Assembly: GCA_963422465.1 (NCBI GenBank)
Contig: OY730175.1
Span: 496,001-560,000 of the forward strand
Direction: 5' to 3'
DNA length: 64,000 bases
Origin: Lichina pygmaea
Taxonomy: Eukaryota > Ascomycota > Lichinomycetes > Lichinales > Lichinaceae
Shown: in pieces, positions 43,402 to 53,425 of the stretch
Layout of the letters: every line of letters begins with the position of its first letter
Position numbering within the stretch: the stretch's first letter is position 1
The notes under the pieces: model-generated
What the model saw: the letters and a program-made list of their open reading frames with translations, nothing else
Databases searched by the model: none
Told to the model about the DNA's origin: nothing
Program-made: the position numbers and the translations under genes

Positions 43402-45685
43402 CGAGTATACGGAGTACATACGTACGTATGTATGTAACGTACATAACGTACGAAAGTACGGAGTACTTCCTTCCAGGTAAGAGGCACCAGAGGGCCCCAC
43501 AGCCAAGCTAATGTAAGAACCACCACAGTACGTAATTCCTCTCCCCGTCACTCTGGACAACAAGAACAATCAATGAACATGATCATCGATCAAACAAAAG
43601 CTGCAATAATCAAGTGAAAAGAAAAAGATCTTTTTCTTGCAGAATGAACAGATTGCTGAAAGATAATACCAGATGGATGTTCATCATTGCTCAGTCGGTT
43701 GTTCAGTAGATTGGAAGACCAACAGAGTCTACAGAGATTGATGAACAATTACTGTAGTGGTCAGAGTGGTTACTTGCAGCAGTCGAGTCAGGTACTGGTA
43801 CTAAATAATGACTCTTGCTGGAATTTTCATTTCGGTCAAGGCCAGGAGAGGCAGCTCACAACAAGTATTTCTCCGATTCCAGGTTCTGACAATGGATTCC
43901 TTTTTTGTCTTTTATTTTTTTGGGGGGGCCTTTTTTTACCCGGGGCCCCGGGGGGTCAGGGAGGAGGGGAGGAGAGGAAGGTAAGGCGACGATAAGAAAG
44001 AAAAAAAAAAAAAAGAATGTTCAATTGACATCTAATCATCGACGAACGTCAAAGGTCAGCTGAGATGGGAATGAGATTCTGAAACCTTTTGGGCAGAATA
44101 ATACGTGCAGTTGCCTCATCGGTCAAGACACGGCTGGGACCCCCTGATCGTCAATGAGAGCCTTACCTGCGACGGAACACCGACTGCGACTGCTTTTGGA
44201 TTGCGGTCGTGGAGGGAAGACGGAGATTTTGAAAATGTCTCGAGTTACGGTATCCGTCAGGTCCATACTCGTACGCAGGCAGCGGACTGTATGCTTTGTA
44301 CTGCCATTGCACGGATGTTGGAGAGCTCGAACGCTACCTCGTCAAGAAGATCCCTGTCAGTTCCGGCTTGGAGTACCAGAGTAGACGGACACACAGACCC
44401 CCGAGAGCTGAGCCGGGCGGATGTCTGCCCTGCATCTCACTCTGGGCAGCGTGGCCCAGGCGAGATGCGGCTTGCAGCTTAGAGCCTCGCATAATCTCGT
44501 GGATCATGTCGGGTACCGGCAAGAAAGTCGTACGAGGGTCCTCCCGCCGCTCGCCTGGTCCGTTAGTGTTGCGCTGGACGCTCTGACCAAAGTGCCATCT
44601 CCGGAGGTCGTCGCTCGTCCAGTTCGGGTCGTCCGGCCTGCTGCAGACCGGATCCAAGATTCTGCCATCAAGGCCCAGGGAGTTACTGCTACAGACGACG
44701 GTCTTGTACCCGTTCTGCGCATCAGTAGAGCTGCTGGTTCTCGCCAAGATGGGACTGACATCGAACTTGTCATCACTAGAAGGCCACTATGCGCCGGATC
44801 ATAGTACAAGGCAGTGTCAGAGTCCAGCTCAGCCCTTGGTTCTCCCTAGCCCACGAAAAATATGAGCAGTTTGTGGACCAGCAGAGTCCTCATCCACCAC
44901 AGACTCTCCAGAGAGAACACAGCGGCCATCCCTCACTCGAGCATATTCCGTAGAGGATGAACTGACTGTTGACAGTAAAACGTAGAGCCAACAGACACTA
45001 CCAGTCCCGGGAACTGAAAGACTGGTGGAGTTGAATGGCCGGATAGACTCTTGCGAACAAGGGCTCATTGTATCCATCCATCGTCGTGCGTGGATCAGAG
45101 GATTGTTTCCAGGCTTGCTCTCCCCATCTCGATTGAAAGATGAACCTTCACATAGTCCCCCCCCATGTGCCCGCGGTTGATCATCCCTCGGCGATGCAGG
45201 CCTTGCAGTGCCTCAAACCCCATCAACCAGTGGACACAAGCAGGTCAGGGGGTTTAGCAAGAAGGTGGTTCGTTGTGTCTGTTGTTCCGTAGGAACTCCC
45301 ATTCGTAAAGGATCCAGACTGCCCGAGGCCTACGTACAGGTGACTTCTCAAGATGTTGGCAATTCTCGGGACAATGTGCCTCCCACGTGATCCCTCGCGC
45401 CCCTTCGAGGTCGCACAGCCAGACGTTCCATGGCACAAGCTCACGCGTAAAGTACGCATCGAGGATAAGAGAACCGTCTTTCTTTCAAGCGCAAGCCTTG
45501 CTGCGAGTACACCGCGTGTGGAGTACTCGATTAGGGGGGTATGACGAAAATGGTACCTCTGTAGGGAGTTCTGTATGCTAGGTTGAACGATGAGGTGACA
45601 TCTGCCGTACTCGGGAGTAGACTGAAACAAGAGACGTTTGTCGGGACAAAGGACTCGAAGATCCATGGACTCGAGCACGCATGGG

Positions 45686-45727
45686 GGGGGTTTTTTTTTG
45701 GGGGGGGGGGGGGGGGGGGGGGGGGGC
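45686..45727. repeat. Adjacent G, T and G homopolymers
   Basis: Eight G, about nine T, then about 25 G in direct succession. It is non-coding. Such long runs are hard to sequence and assemble, so the length is uncertain. Confidence 0.7.
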
Positions 45728-47054
45728 TAGAAAACCAGGGGCTGGCTGTCCCATCTCGACCTCGATCCCAACGGGCATCTGAAACCAACGTACCGAGGCG
45801 TACATATGAACGGAAGTCCCGCACCCAGTTTTGAGACTGTACGCCCCGGCGGTGGCGTAGCTCTACCACCAGTCGCTGCTTCATCGTGGCACAACAAGAG
45901 ACGGTGGAACTTGTTCTTGAAACAAGGGAGAAACTGTTGCTGCCTGTCTCACCACAACATCAAACAAGACAGTTGTGACCACCTTCACTGGCACAGCTTG
46001 TTTCGAGTGTGAAAATAGCAACAGCGAGTGTGGGCAAGGTCGTATGTAGGAGAACAACCAAGGGACAGGTTAGAAATCAGCCTCTCGTGCGTCGTCGCTC
46101 GGGAGATGTTGGGTGTTGCGGAGCTATGTATGAATATTGTCGGGAAGATTCTTCCATACAGCAACAAGAACTGCTGGGAGGTACAGTACGTTTGTCGACC
46201 ATCGAAGACAAGAAGGGATATTGTGATACCAAGCACGTTCCAGTATTCCTCAAGATGAAACAAGCAAGGAAGAGACTCTGTCGACTTTGACTGGCAGCAA
46301 TGCTTACTCATGTCTTTATCAGCATATCTCAGCCACCAGCCGACAAGAAGGTGTCGAGGCCCGTCCTCATCGGACATCGCACGACGGGAAGTTCTCATGC
46401 AGGTGACATGCACATCGGATGCAAGTCAGATGCACTCGGTTCACATACAAGGAAGACGCACGGTTCAAAAGCGCCAACAACAAAGCTGTACCGGGGAGGG
46501 ACTCTGGGAGAAAACTCCACGCAGCTTGTGCGTTGTCCAAGAAGACCGAGACTTGGTTCATCGATGCAAAGAGGCAACCAGCTATAAATCCATTAGACAC
46601 TTGTTACAGTCAGGAAGAAAACAGCTTTCATACCAAACCACACAGTGTACAGTACAACAGTGCAAGACTTCAGATAACCCCCCAAATACTGTGCACTCGG
46701 AGCAGGACTTACCACCGGCCAACTAAGGTGACTCTGAAATGAAGAGAACTTTGACGCACGGCAGACACAGCAGGTACGATGCTGGTGTAGCAAGCCAGAG
46801 AGGATGGATGGAGAATTTGGTTGCTTCTGGAGGCAGCCTTGAGTCGATCATGTCCAACAAAACTGCGTTGATCATGAACTGGTAGAGGATGAGGCTGGCC
46901 AAGACTCTACACCGGAAACAACTCATCTGGCTGAACAGGCATCTTCATACTTTTTTCCCCGTGACTCTCTATAGACCCCTCACTCTTCCACTCTGTCAAT
47001 AAACACCAGTCTGAGCATCACTGGTTGTGACTCTATCATGCAAGTCTTGACGGG

Positions 47055-47160
47055 ATGTGGTAGGATAGGATAGGGTAGGATAGGGTAGGATAGGATAGGA
47101 TAGGATAGGGTAGGGCAAGACAGGACAGGACAGACAGGATAGGATAGGGTACGATGGGAT
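47055..47160. repeat. TAGGA/TAGGG pentanucleotide array
   Basis: About 20 units alternating TAGGA and TAGGG, with a few GACAG variants at the right end. It lies just past the 3' end of SSZ1 (stop at 47270). It resembles degenerate telomere-like DNA, but the unit is a pentamer and not the fungal TTAGGG hexamer. Confidence 0.8.
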
Positions 47161-47269
47161 GGGGTAGAACAGGACGAGACTGGGCAAGTCGGATCCGGAG
47201 AGGTCGCGTCAAACGATACAAGACAGGGCAAGAGAGTGTAGCTCAGCATCGCGGCAAAGAAGCCCCCGT

Positions 47270-49275
47270 TCATGCTGTCCCGTTCTCTTCGACCCGCGGC
47301 CGCTCGATCTGCCCGCGGACGCCGCCCTTGCCGCCGACCTCGCGCGCCGTGAACTGCACGCCGAGATCTTCCGAGACGTTGACCGTGACCTCGATCTTCT
47401 TGATGCCGTCACCGCCTGATTTACCCTTGCTCTTGCCCGTGCTCTTGCCCACGCCGCGCACGGCCGCCTCGGCGAGGATGGTCCCGATCTTCCAGGTCTT
47501 TTGCCGGACTTCCTCGGGCTCGTCTACCGAACCCGCGTCCGAATCATCATCGTCGTCGGCGTCGGCGTCGTTCTCACCGTCTTTGACCTTGTCGGCACGT
47601 CCGGCCTTAGACCGCGGCTCGGCCTTCGTCACCTGAATCTCGCGGATCCCCTCGCACAGCCGCACCAGCACGTCGCCGCCGCTCCTCGGCGCCGCAATCT
47701 GCGCCATCCGCCGCGCAGGCGCTGCCGTCTCGGCTTCGAGGAGGGGCCGGAAGACCGCGTCCGGCTCGTCGGCCGAGACGAGGACCACGCCGACGGTCCG
47801 AGCGAGGTGCTGGGTGACGGTCACCATCGGGTGGCACGACTGCTCAATGTCGTCCTTGTCAAACTCCTGGACGAGGCTCGCTTGGATGGCCGCGCCGCGG
47901 ACCGCCAGCTCGGACGGGTTGAGCGATTGCGTCGACGTCGACGCGGACAGGACGGCCGAGGCCGGGAAGAGAAACTGCAAGAGACGGGCGATCTTGGGGG
48001 TGTTGGATGTTCCCCCCGACAGGATGACCTGCACGGGCGTCAGCCTCCGACCCTTGCGACAGCGTCGGCCTCCCATACCTCGTCGACGTCCAAGACGTCC
48101 AGCTCGGCCTGCCGCACCGCCCGCTCGACCAGCTGCGTGAAGCCGTCAAACACCCTTGCGGCCAGCAGCTCGTACCTCGTGCGATTGACGGTCGTGCTGA
48201 AGTCGAGACCCTCGACCAGGCTCTCGACCGTCACGTTGGCGCTGGTCCCCAGGCTCAGCGCCTTCTTGGCGGCCTCGGCCTCGAGCTTCAGCTTCGCCAG
48301 ACCGCGCGCCTTCTCCCGCGGGTCCGTCTTGTGCTTCTTGACAAAGTCCTTGGCGCAAAAGTCCACCAGCACCTGATCCAGCTGGGCGCCGCCCAGCGAG
48401 TAGTCGTGAGCGGTGGCCAGGATCGTGTAGATGCCGCCGCGCGACGCCACGACGGCCACGTCCGACCGCGTCCCGCCGAGGTCGGCCACCGCGATGACCT
48501 TGTCGGCGACGGACGCCTCCGGACGAGCGTCGTACGCGAGCACGGCCGCCACGGGCTCGTGGATGAGCTGCAGCACCTCGATTCCCGCATCCTCCGACGC
48601 CTTGGTCAACGCTTCCCGTTGCGGATCCGAAAAGTCCGTAGGGATGGTGATGACGGCGGCGCTCACTCTCTTGCCCAGGTACTCCGACGCCGAGAGCGCC
48701 AGTCGTCGGAGATGACGGGCGGTCACCTCCGACACCGTCAGCGTCGAGGGCGACTCGTCGGGCTTCTCCTGCACGTGAAAGGCGACCGTGTCACCGTGCT
48801 CGACCGGATGCGCCGACGCATGGCACGGCGTGGGATCTATCGCCTTGAAGCTAGCTTCAGCTCAGCCAACCGTCTTGCACCCAGCAGAGCGAGCACGTAC
48901 TCCTTGCCTAGAAAGTCCCTGAAGTAGGCCACTGTGTTCTTGCTGTTCCGGACGAGCTGCGACTTTGCCTGCGTGCCGTGGAACTCATCTCCTCCGATGT
49001 AGGAGATGACCGACGGTATTTGACGGTCTGCACCGGTCAGCGGCGGTCCTGAAGCTAGCGATTCCAGACGGCGTCTGCTCACCTCCCTCCTCGTTGGCGA
49101 TCACCTCTGGAAGACCGTCCTTTGGACAAGGCTTAGCAAGCAGCGGCGTCCGCGGCAGCGGCTCATCACTTACCGACGAGGTGTGCGCAATCGAGCTGTT
49201 CGAGTTTCCGAACGAAATTCCGATGGCGAATCTCTCCGCCGCGTCAGCAGCGCTGGTCTCTTCTTGATCGCTCAT
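47270..49275 (-). CDS. SSZ1: Ssz1-like atypical Hsp70 of the ribosome-associated complex
   Basis: Five exons: 49275-49174, 49104-49083, 49027-48901, 48850-48079 and 48028-47270. All are GT-AG with matching phases, giving 593 residues; exon 2 is only 22 nt. The Hsp70 nucleotide-binding domain is complete: AIGISFGNSNSSIAHTS at the start, VIANEEGDRQIPSVISY, AVITIPTDFSDPQREAL, VIAVADLGGTRSDVAVVASRGG and VILSGGTSNTPKIARLL. The block DFKAIDPTPCHASAHP and the shortened C-terminal part distinguish Ssz1 from Ssa and Ssb. In yeast, Ssz1 pairs stably with zuotin at the exit tunnel and stimulates Ssb folding of nascent chains without needing its own ATP turnover. An acidic Asp/Ala/Ser-rich loop sits in the C-terminal part (DADADDDDDSDAGSVDEPEE). 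It is divergent from RRP40. Confidence 0.92.
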
Positions 49276-49407
49276 CCCGCCGACGCTGTGTTGTGGGCGG
49301 ACAATTTGTTTGGACGAGTTTGTGTCGAGGACAAAAAAGTTTCAAAGCGTGCGCACAATTGAGTTGCACGCACCACCACCCCAAACTGTCCCAAACGAGC
49401 ACCCGCG
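49276..49407. promoter_or_regulatory. Bidirectional promoter, SSZ1 / RRP40
   Basis: Only 132 bases separate the two divergent start codons. The interval carries no TATA box and no CACGTG core. It does have an A-rich GGACAAAAAAGTTTC element in its middle, of the kind that excludes nucleosomes between divergent housekeeping genes. Confidence 0.55.
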
Positions 49408-50198
49408 ATGGCCGATCACACTCTGGTCCTTCCCGGCGATGCTCTTGCCCTGGACAGGCTATCGGCGCCGATGAATCGATCTGCACCGCTGAAGGTCGGC
49501 CCCGGTCTACGTCACATTCCTCCGGACGTCATCACGCCGACCGTGGCCGGGGAGCTGTACGCCGACGGCAAGAAGAATGCCATCTGGGTCGAGGGCAACA
49601 ACGGTCGGGTGGGTGGCCGGAGATCTCTCTTCCCATGGCCGAGCTGACGTGGATCAAGTACATTGCCACAGCAGGGGACAATGTGCTGGTCACGGTGCAT
49701 CATTCCAGTCCCGACTTCTACCACTGCATCGTCACGCCCAACACGCCGTACGCCCAGCTACCCCAGCTCGCATTCGAGGGCGCCACCAAGAAGAGCAGGC
49801 CGGTGCTCGGGCCGGGCTCCCTCGTGTACGCGCGAGTGTCGGTGGCGAACAAGTACCTGGACCCCGAGCTCGAGTGCGTCAACCCGAGCACAGGACGCGC
49901 CGACGGTCTCGGCGAGCTCAAAGGCGGCACGGTGTTTGACGTGTCGCTCGGGATGGCCAGGAGGCTCATGATGCCGGAGCCGGCCAAGCAGGGAGCCGTC
50001 GTCGTGCTGGACGAGTTGGCGGACAAGATCCCCTACGAGATTGCTGTCGGCAGGAACGGTCGCATCTGGGTCAAGGCAGGGGACGTCAAGAAGACCGTCG
50101 CCGTGGGGAGAGCGATCTCGGAGACGGACAGAGATAAGTTGGGCGTCGATGCGCAGAAGAAGGCTGTCAGACGGCATCTGAAGGCGGCTGGAGTGTGA
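49408..50198 (+). CDS. RRP40: Exosome cap subunit Rrp40 (EXOSC3)
   Basis: Two exons, 49408-49608 and 49659-50198, joined by a 50-nt GT-AG intron in phase 0; 246 residues. The N-terminus GPGLRHIPPDVITPTVAGEL is the family's N-terminal domain. The S1 domain runs from YIATAGDNVLVTV to GSLVYARVSVANKYLDPELECV. The KH domain carries the subfamily signature VGRNGRIWVKAGD, which replaces the GxxG loop of ordinary KH domains. Rrp40 is one of the three S1/KH cap subunits of the RNA exosome, which feeds RNA to Rrp44 and Rrp6 in nucleus and cytoplasm for 5.8S rRNA maturation and RNA decay. Length agrees with yeast Rrp40 (240 residues). It shares a very short upstream interval with SSZ1. Confidence 0.93.
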
Positions 50199-50392
50199 AG
50201 CACCGGGCCTCCTTGAAGGCCTCGCCCACTCCGTCATCTTCGAGGACGAGGCTGTCCAAACAAGACACGTTCCTGCTAGCCATCTCAGGCTTCTCGATGG
50301 AGAGACCGCCAGACCATGATGCCGCAGAGAACACTCGACGGGAGAGGCTCGCCGTCTGCGTTCAGAGCCGGCATCGTACAACTCAGGTCGTA
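50199..50392. other. Short spacer between RRP40 and the transposon
   Basis: Presumably the RRP40 3' UTR. The Fot1/pogo element inserted about 195 bases past the stop codon. No other feature. Confidence 0.5.
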
Positions 50393-50440
50393 CCCCCCCC
50401 CCCCCCCCCCCTTTGCGGCCCACCTCCCAAGCGATAAATC
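50393..50440. repeat. Left terminal inverted repeat of the Fot1/pogo element
   Basis: Begins with about 18 C at 50393-50410, then TTTGCGGCCCACCTCCC and AGCGATAA. It pairs imperfectly with the right end. The C run has expanded compared with the six G at the right end, which suggests slippage since insertion. Confidence 0.7.
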
Positions 50441-50523
50441 TGCACGACTCTTGCATCAACAACGTGTCGCAGCACCTCCCACAATCGAGTATCCAGACTT
50501 CTAAGCAGCTCAATTGATCCATC

Positions 50524-52125
50524 ATGCCTTCGTACACGAGCGAGGACCTTCAGAACACGCTGGAAGCTATCTCCGATGGAATGCCAGTCCGTACCGCTGC
50601 AAAAACCTGGGTTATCCCCCCTACCACCCTCCGTGCCCGATCACATGGGCGAAACATACGACCAGTCTTCAACCAGAGTCGCCAAAAACTCTCTCCAGAC
50701 CAGGAATCCAGCCTGCGAGACTGGGTACTTCTCTGAGCCTCCCAAGACTTTGCACCGCGGCATCAACAACTTGCCTATTTCGCCGAGACGCTGTTCAAAG
50801 CCGGGGGGGGGGACGATAAACCACTGGGAAAGCACTGGATCAAGAACTTCTTGCGACGGAACCCAGAGGTTAAGTCTCTGAAAGCAGTTCCGCTTGATCA
50901 GATTAGGAAGAACAGTGCCTCAGAGACTAATATAAAGCCGTTCTTCGAGATGATGGCATATCCAAAGATCTCGAGTATCACACCCCAATTGCGGTACAAT
51001 ATGGATAAGACAGGCCTCATGGAAGACACAGCCTACTCCGGGAAGGTCATTACAGGGCGGGAGAGAAAGACAGAGTGTCTGAGTACTCCTGCCTGTTGTA
51101 CATGGACTACAATTATCGAGTGCATCAATGCCACCGGGCAGTGCATTGATCCCCTTGTTATTTTCAAGGGGAAATCTGTACAGAAGCAATAGTTTCCGGA
51201 TGATCGGTCAGGGATGCTGGGGTGGCACTTCGAGGCACAGGATAACGGCTTCATTGACTGCAGTATTGCTCAGGGGTGGCTGGAAAACTGCTTCATCCCC
51301 CAATCTGGGGCAGGTCCTGGCAAAGAAACACGACTGCTTGTTCTAGATGGACATATTAGCCACGAGACCGATGGATTCCAGTACACCTGCTACTACAACA
51401 ACATCCACCTGCTGTACCTGCCAGCCCACGCCTCCCACATCCTCCAGCCTCTTAATGTTGGTGTGTTTTCAAGTCTGAAGCAGGCGTACCGGACGTTCCT
51501 TGATGATTTTATTAAAAGATCAGCCGCCAGAGCTATTGGGAAGCCCATGTTCCTAATTCTGTACCAGAAGGCACGGAAGAAGGCTTTCAGCAGCTCAAAT
51601 ATTGTTGCTGTGTGGCGACATACCGGGTTATGGCCACCAAGCTGTCGGAAGGTATTGCAGAACAGATTTGTTGTTGCGGAGGATCCACCACAGCCAGCAG
51701 AAGCCCAGGCATGCCCTAGGACCCCGCAAATGGAACCTGAGCATCCTGAGAACATATCCCAAGCATCACAGCCAGTATTCCCAACTCCAAAAAGGTATTG
51801 TCAACTCCAAGAGTCCATGGAGAAAATTGGCACGAGAGACCCCTCAACCAGGGCTCTCTTTCGGTCAGTTGGGAAGCGTCTGGACTACCAAAACCACAAG
51901 GTCGAGCTGCAGCAACGTCAGATTGACTATCTGGAACTTGAGATCGAAACATTACGCCCACCGAAGCGCCAGAAAATCTATCCCAACCTGAACGATCACT
52001 TTGTCAAGATCCCCGCACTCGAGGCCACCAGGGAGCGGTATCAGGCTGTAAATCCGGTCGACACGGTAGCCAGGCAGAATCAGGAGCTTGAATTTGATCA
52101 TATGTGCTCGCAGTATCTGCTCTAG
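50524..52125 (+). pseudogene. Pogo/Fot1 transposase, disrupted
   Basis: The N-terminal psq-type helix-turn-helix (SEDLQNTLEAISDGMPVRTAAKTW) is at 50524-50736. A CENP-B-type second DNA-binding part (GKHWIKNFLRRNPEVKSL) is at about 50825-50880. The catalytic core runs from YNMDKTGLMED (first catalytic Asp) through LLVLDGHISHETDGF and HLLYLPAHASHILQPLNVGVFSSLK (the DGHxSH and LPAHxSHxLQPLD blocks of this family, with D to N in the last). The C-terminal region (51800-52125) carries a coiled coil (LQQRQIDYLELEIETL). The coding region is broken. There is an in-frame TAG at about 51190 after SVQKQ, a stop after RDWVLL near 50735, and a frame change between the first and second parts. It is therefore inactive unless helped by a relative. 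The stops read as C-to-T changes (CAG or CGA to TAG or TGA), a pattern that RIP would give, but the number is small. Confidence 0.8.
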
Positions 52126-52176
52126 ACAACTGAAGACTGTGTGAGCCCAAAATCCGTAGAAAAGTTGATGTCGTAA

Positions 52177-52225
52177 AAATTGTCGCTAAGGGGGTCCGTG
52201 AAGGGGGGTGGACCGCGAAGGGGGG
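52177..52225. repeat. Right terminal inverted repeat of the Fot1/pogo element
   Basis: Read on the plus strand it ends GGACCGCGAAGGGGGG. The G-rich end mirrors the C-rich left end. The inner part contains GGGGGTCC and TTGTCGCT, matching the left repeat. Confidence 0.7.
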
Positions 52226-53425
52226 TCAGACTTGTTTTGGAGGGTCCAAGTCAGCAAGGACAGCCTCGACCTTGCTCTGTGGACTTCACGACCGGCGCGG
52301 ATCATCCGTCGAAGCGGGACAACCCCCTGGTACTGGCAGGGACCCGCTATCCTCAGTCGAGAAGACCAAGGACGGAGAAAGATATCAGCGAGATGGCGGC
52401 CACGCCATCCGTTCTCGACCTGGATCAATCCGGCTGGTACGAGTGAGAGATGACAGGGCCTGGGATGGGCCTTTTATCTTGTGCACCGGTCATTGTCTTT
52501 GGCCATGCTGCCTTATCCGTTAGTGTCAACCTTTTACCCTTGAGTTTTGTTGGAGGCTGTGCCGGGCGTGCTGGATGTGCTTGGCCATGTCCCATGGACT
52601 CATGATACGTCCCACGGACACATCCTCATAGTCCGTCCCAAGGACACATACGAGTACCGTGCCAGTAGTACGCTCCAACGGATGCACTGTTTCTGGACAA
52701 GACACAAATCACATGCTCCCATTCGATGGAACCACTCACCTCCGTGCCGGTACACCCTGTAGAACAGCCCTGGAGGAAGGTCTGTACTCCTGTCTGTGGG
52801 CCCCCCAGGGATAAAGAACGATCTATGAGTATCACCAGCGAAGGACAACTAATTTGAAACCAGTCCATGTACTCCGTACTCCGTACGTCGCAAGAGACAC
52901 TGCTGCTGGCTGGCCTGGCTGGCTGGCTGGCTGAATGCCTCCGTCTGTCCATCCCATGCCTCCATGGGTCAGTTTTGCAGACGTCGATTCCAGAAATCTT
53001 ATCGATTATAGACAACAAGTCTATCAGTACGTCAGGTTCCGACATCGGTTCCAGATATCCATCAAGTGAAGCCATCGAGTCGGTTTACCTGTCGATTCTA
53101 TACGTCGGTCCCAGACGTTCAAGTTCAGACATCAAGTCCGTCCGTCCGTCGGTTTCATCCGCGGATTCCATCCACCAGTGTCGGACGTACTGTCCCAAGG
53201 TTCAGCCGTTCCACTAATCCAACCACCAGCCCAACCATCGAGCCACCCACCGAGCCAAGTAGCGCGCCATTGACCCAGCCCGGCCACACGCATCCGTCCA
53301 ATCTCTGATGCACAGTACGTATGTACAACTGCGCCACCGACCCGGCCGACGGGTCTCACATGCCCAGTCGTAGATGCTCGTCAATGAGCGTCCATCTCGA
53401 CCCCGACAGCCGTATCGTGACCGAG
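52226..53425. other. Spacer with degenerate GACNTC-type repeats
   Basis: Lies between the transposon and the 3' end of POP7. It contains CCCACGGACACA/CCCAAGGACACA copies (52606-52655), a CTGG run (52908-52932) and a degenerate array of CAGACGTC/GACATCGGTTCC words (52976-53180), with CGTCCGTCCGTC near 53146. No gene recognised. Confidence 0.5.
52976..53180. repeat. Degenerate array of GTTCCAGAC/GACATC words
   Basis: Recurrent words such as CAGACGTCG, CCGACATCGG, CCAGACGTTC, CAGACATCAAG and TCGGTTCCAGA, spaced about 15-45 bases apart. This looks like an old minisatellite that has diverged. The period is not clear by eye. Confidence 0.45.

Larger units (their letters stand above)
42851..47269. 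other. Gene-poor block
   Basis: About 4.4 kb with no recognisable coding gene on either strand. The longest ORFs are about 150 codons and have no domain. It holds a G run of about 22 (43379-43401), a T-plus-G run (45686-45727), a CCCGGGGCCCCGGG palindrome (43939-43952), TACGTA clusters (43260-43460) and a TAGGA pentamer array (47055-47160). It may include more transposon debris too decayed to name. Confidence 0.5.
50393..52225 (+). mobile_element. Fot1/pogo-type DNA transposon, broken copy
   Basis: The ends match as imperfect inverted repeats of about 50 bases. The left end starts with a C run, then TTTGCGGCCCACCTCCC and AGCGATAA. The right end (52177-52225), read on the minus strand, gives CCCCCCTTCGCGGTCCACC followed further in by AGCGACAA. 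That sets a length of about 1.83 kb, the size of fungal Fot1/Pot2 elements. TA precedes the left end, as expected for a TA target, but the right side reads TCA, so the duplication is not intact. Between the ends lies one pogo-type transposase coding region on the plus strand. This is a plain DNA transposon. I did not find a second copy in the window. Confidence 0.8.

Noticed and set aside
47055-47160. Interstitial telomere
   Set aside because: The unit is a TAGGA/TAGGG pentamer, not the TTAGGG hexamer of filamentous fungi.
47501-48376. 291-codon plus-strand ORF opposite SSZ1
   Set aside because: Shadow of the Hsp70 reading frame.
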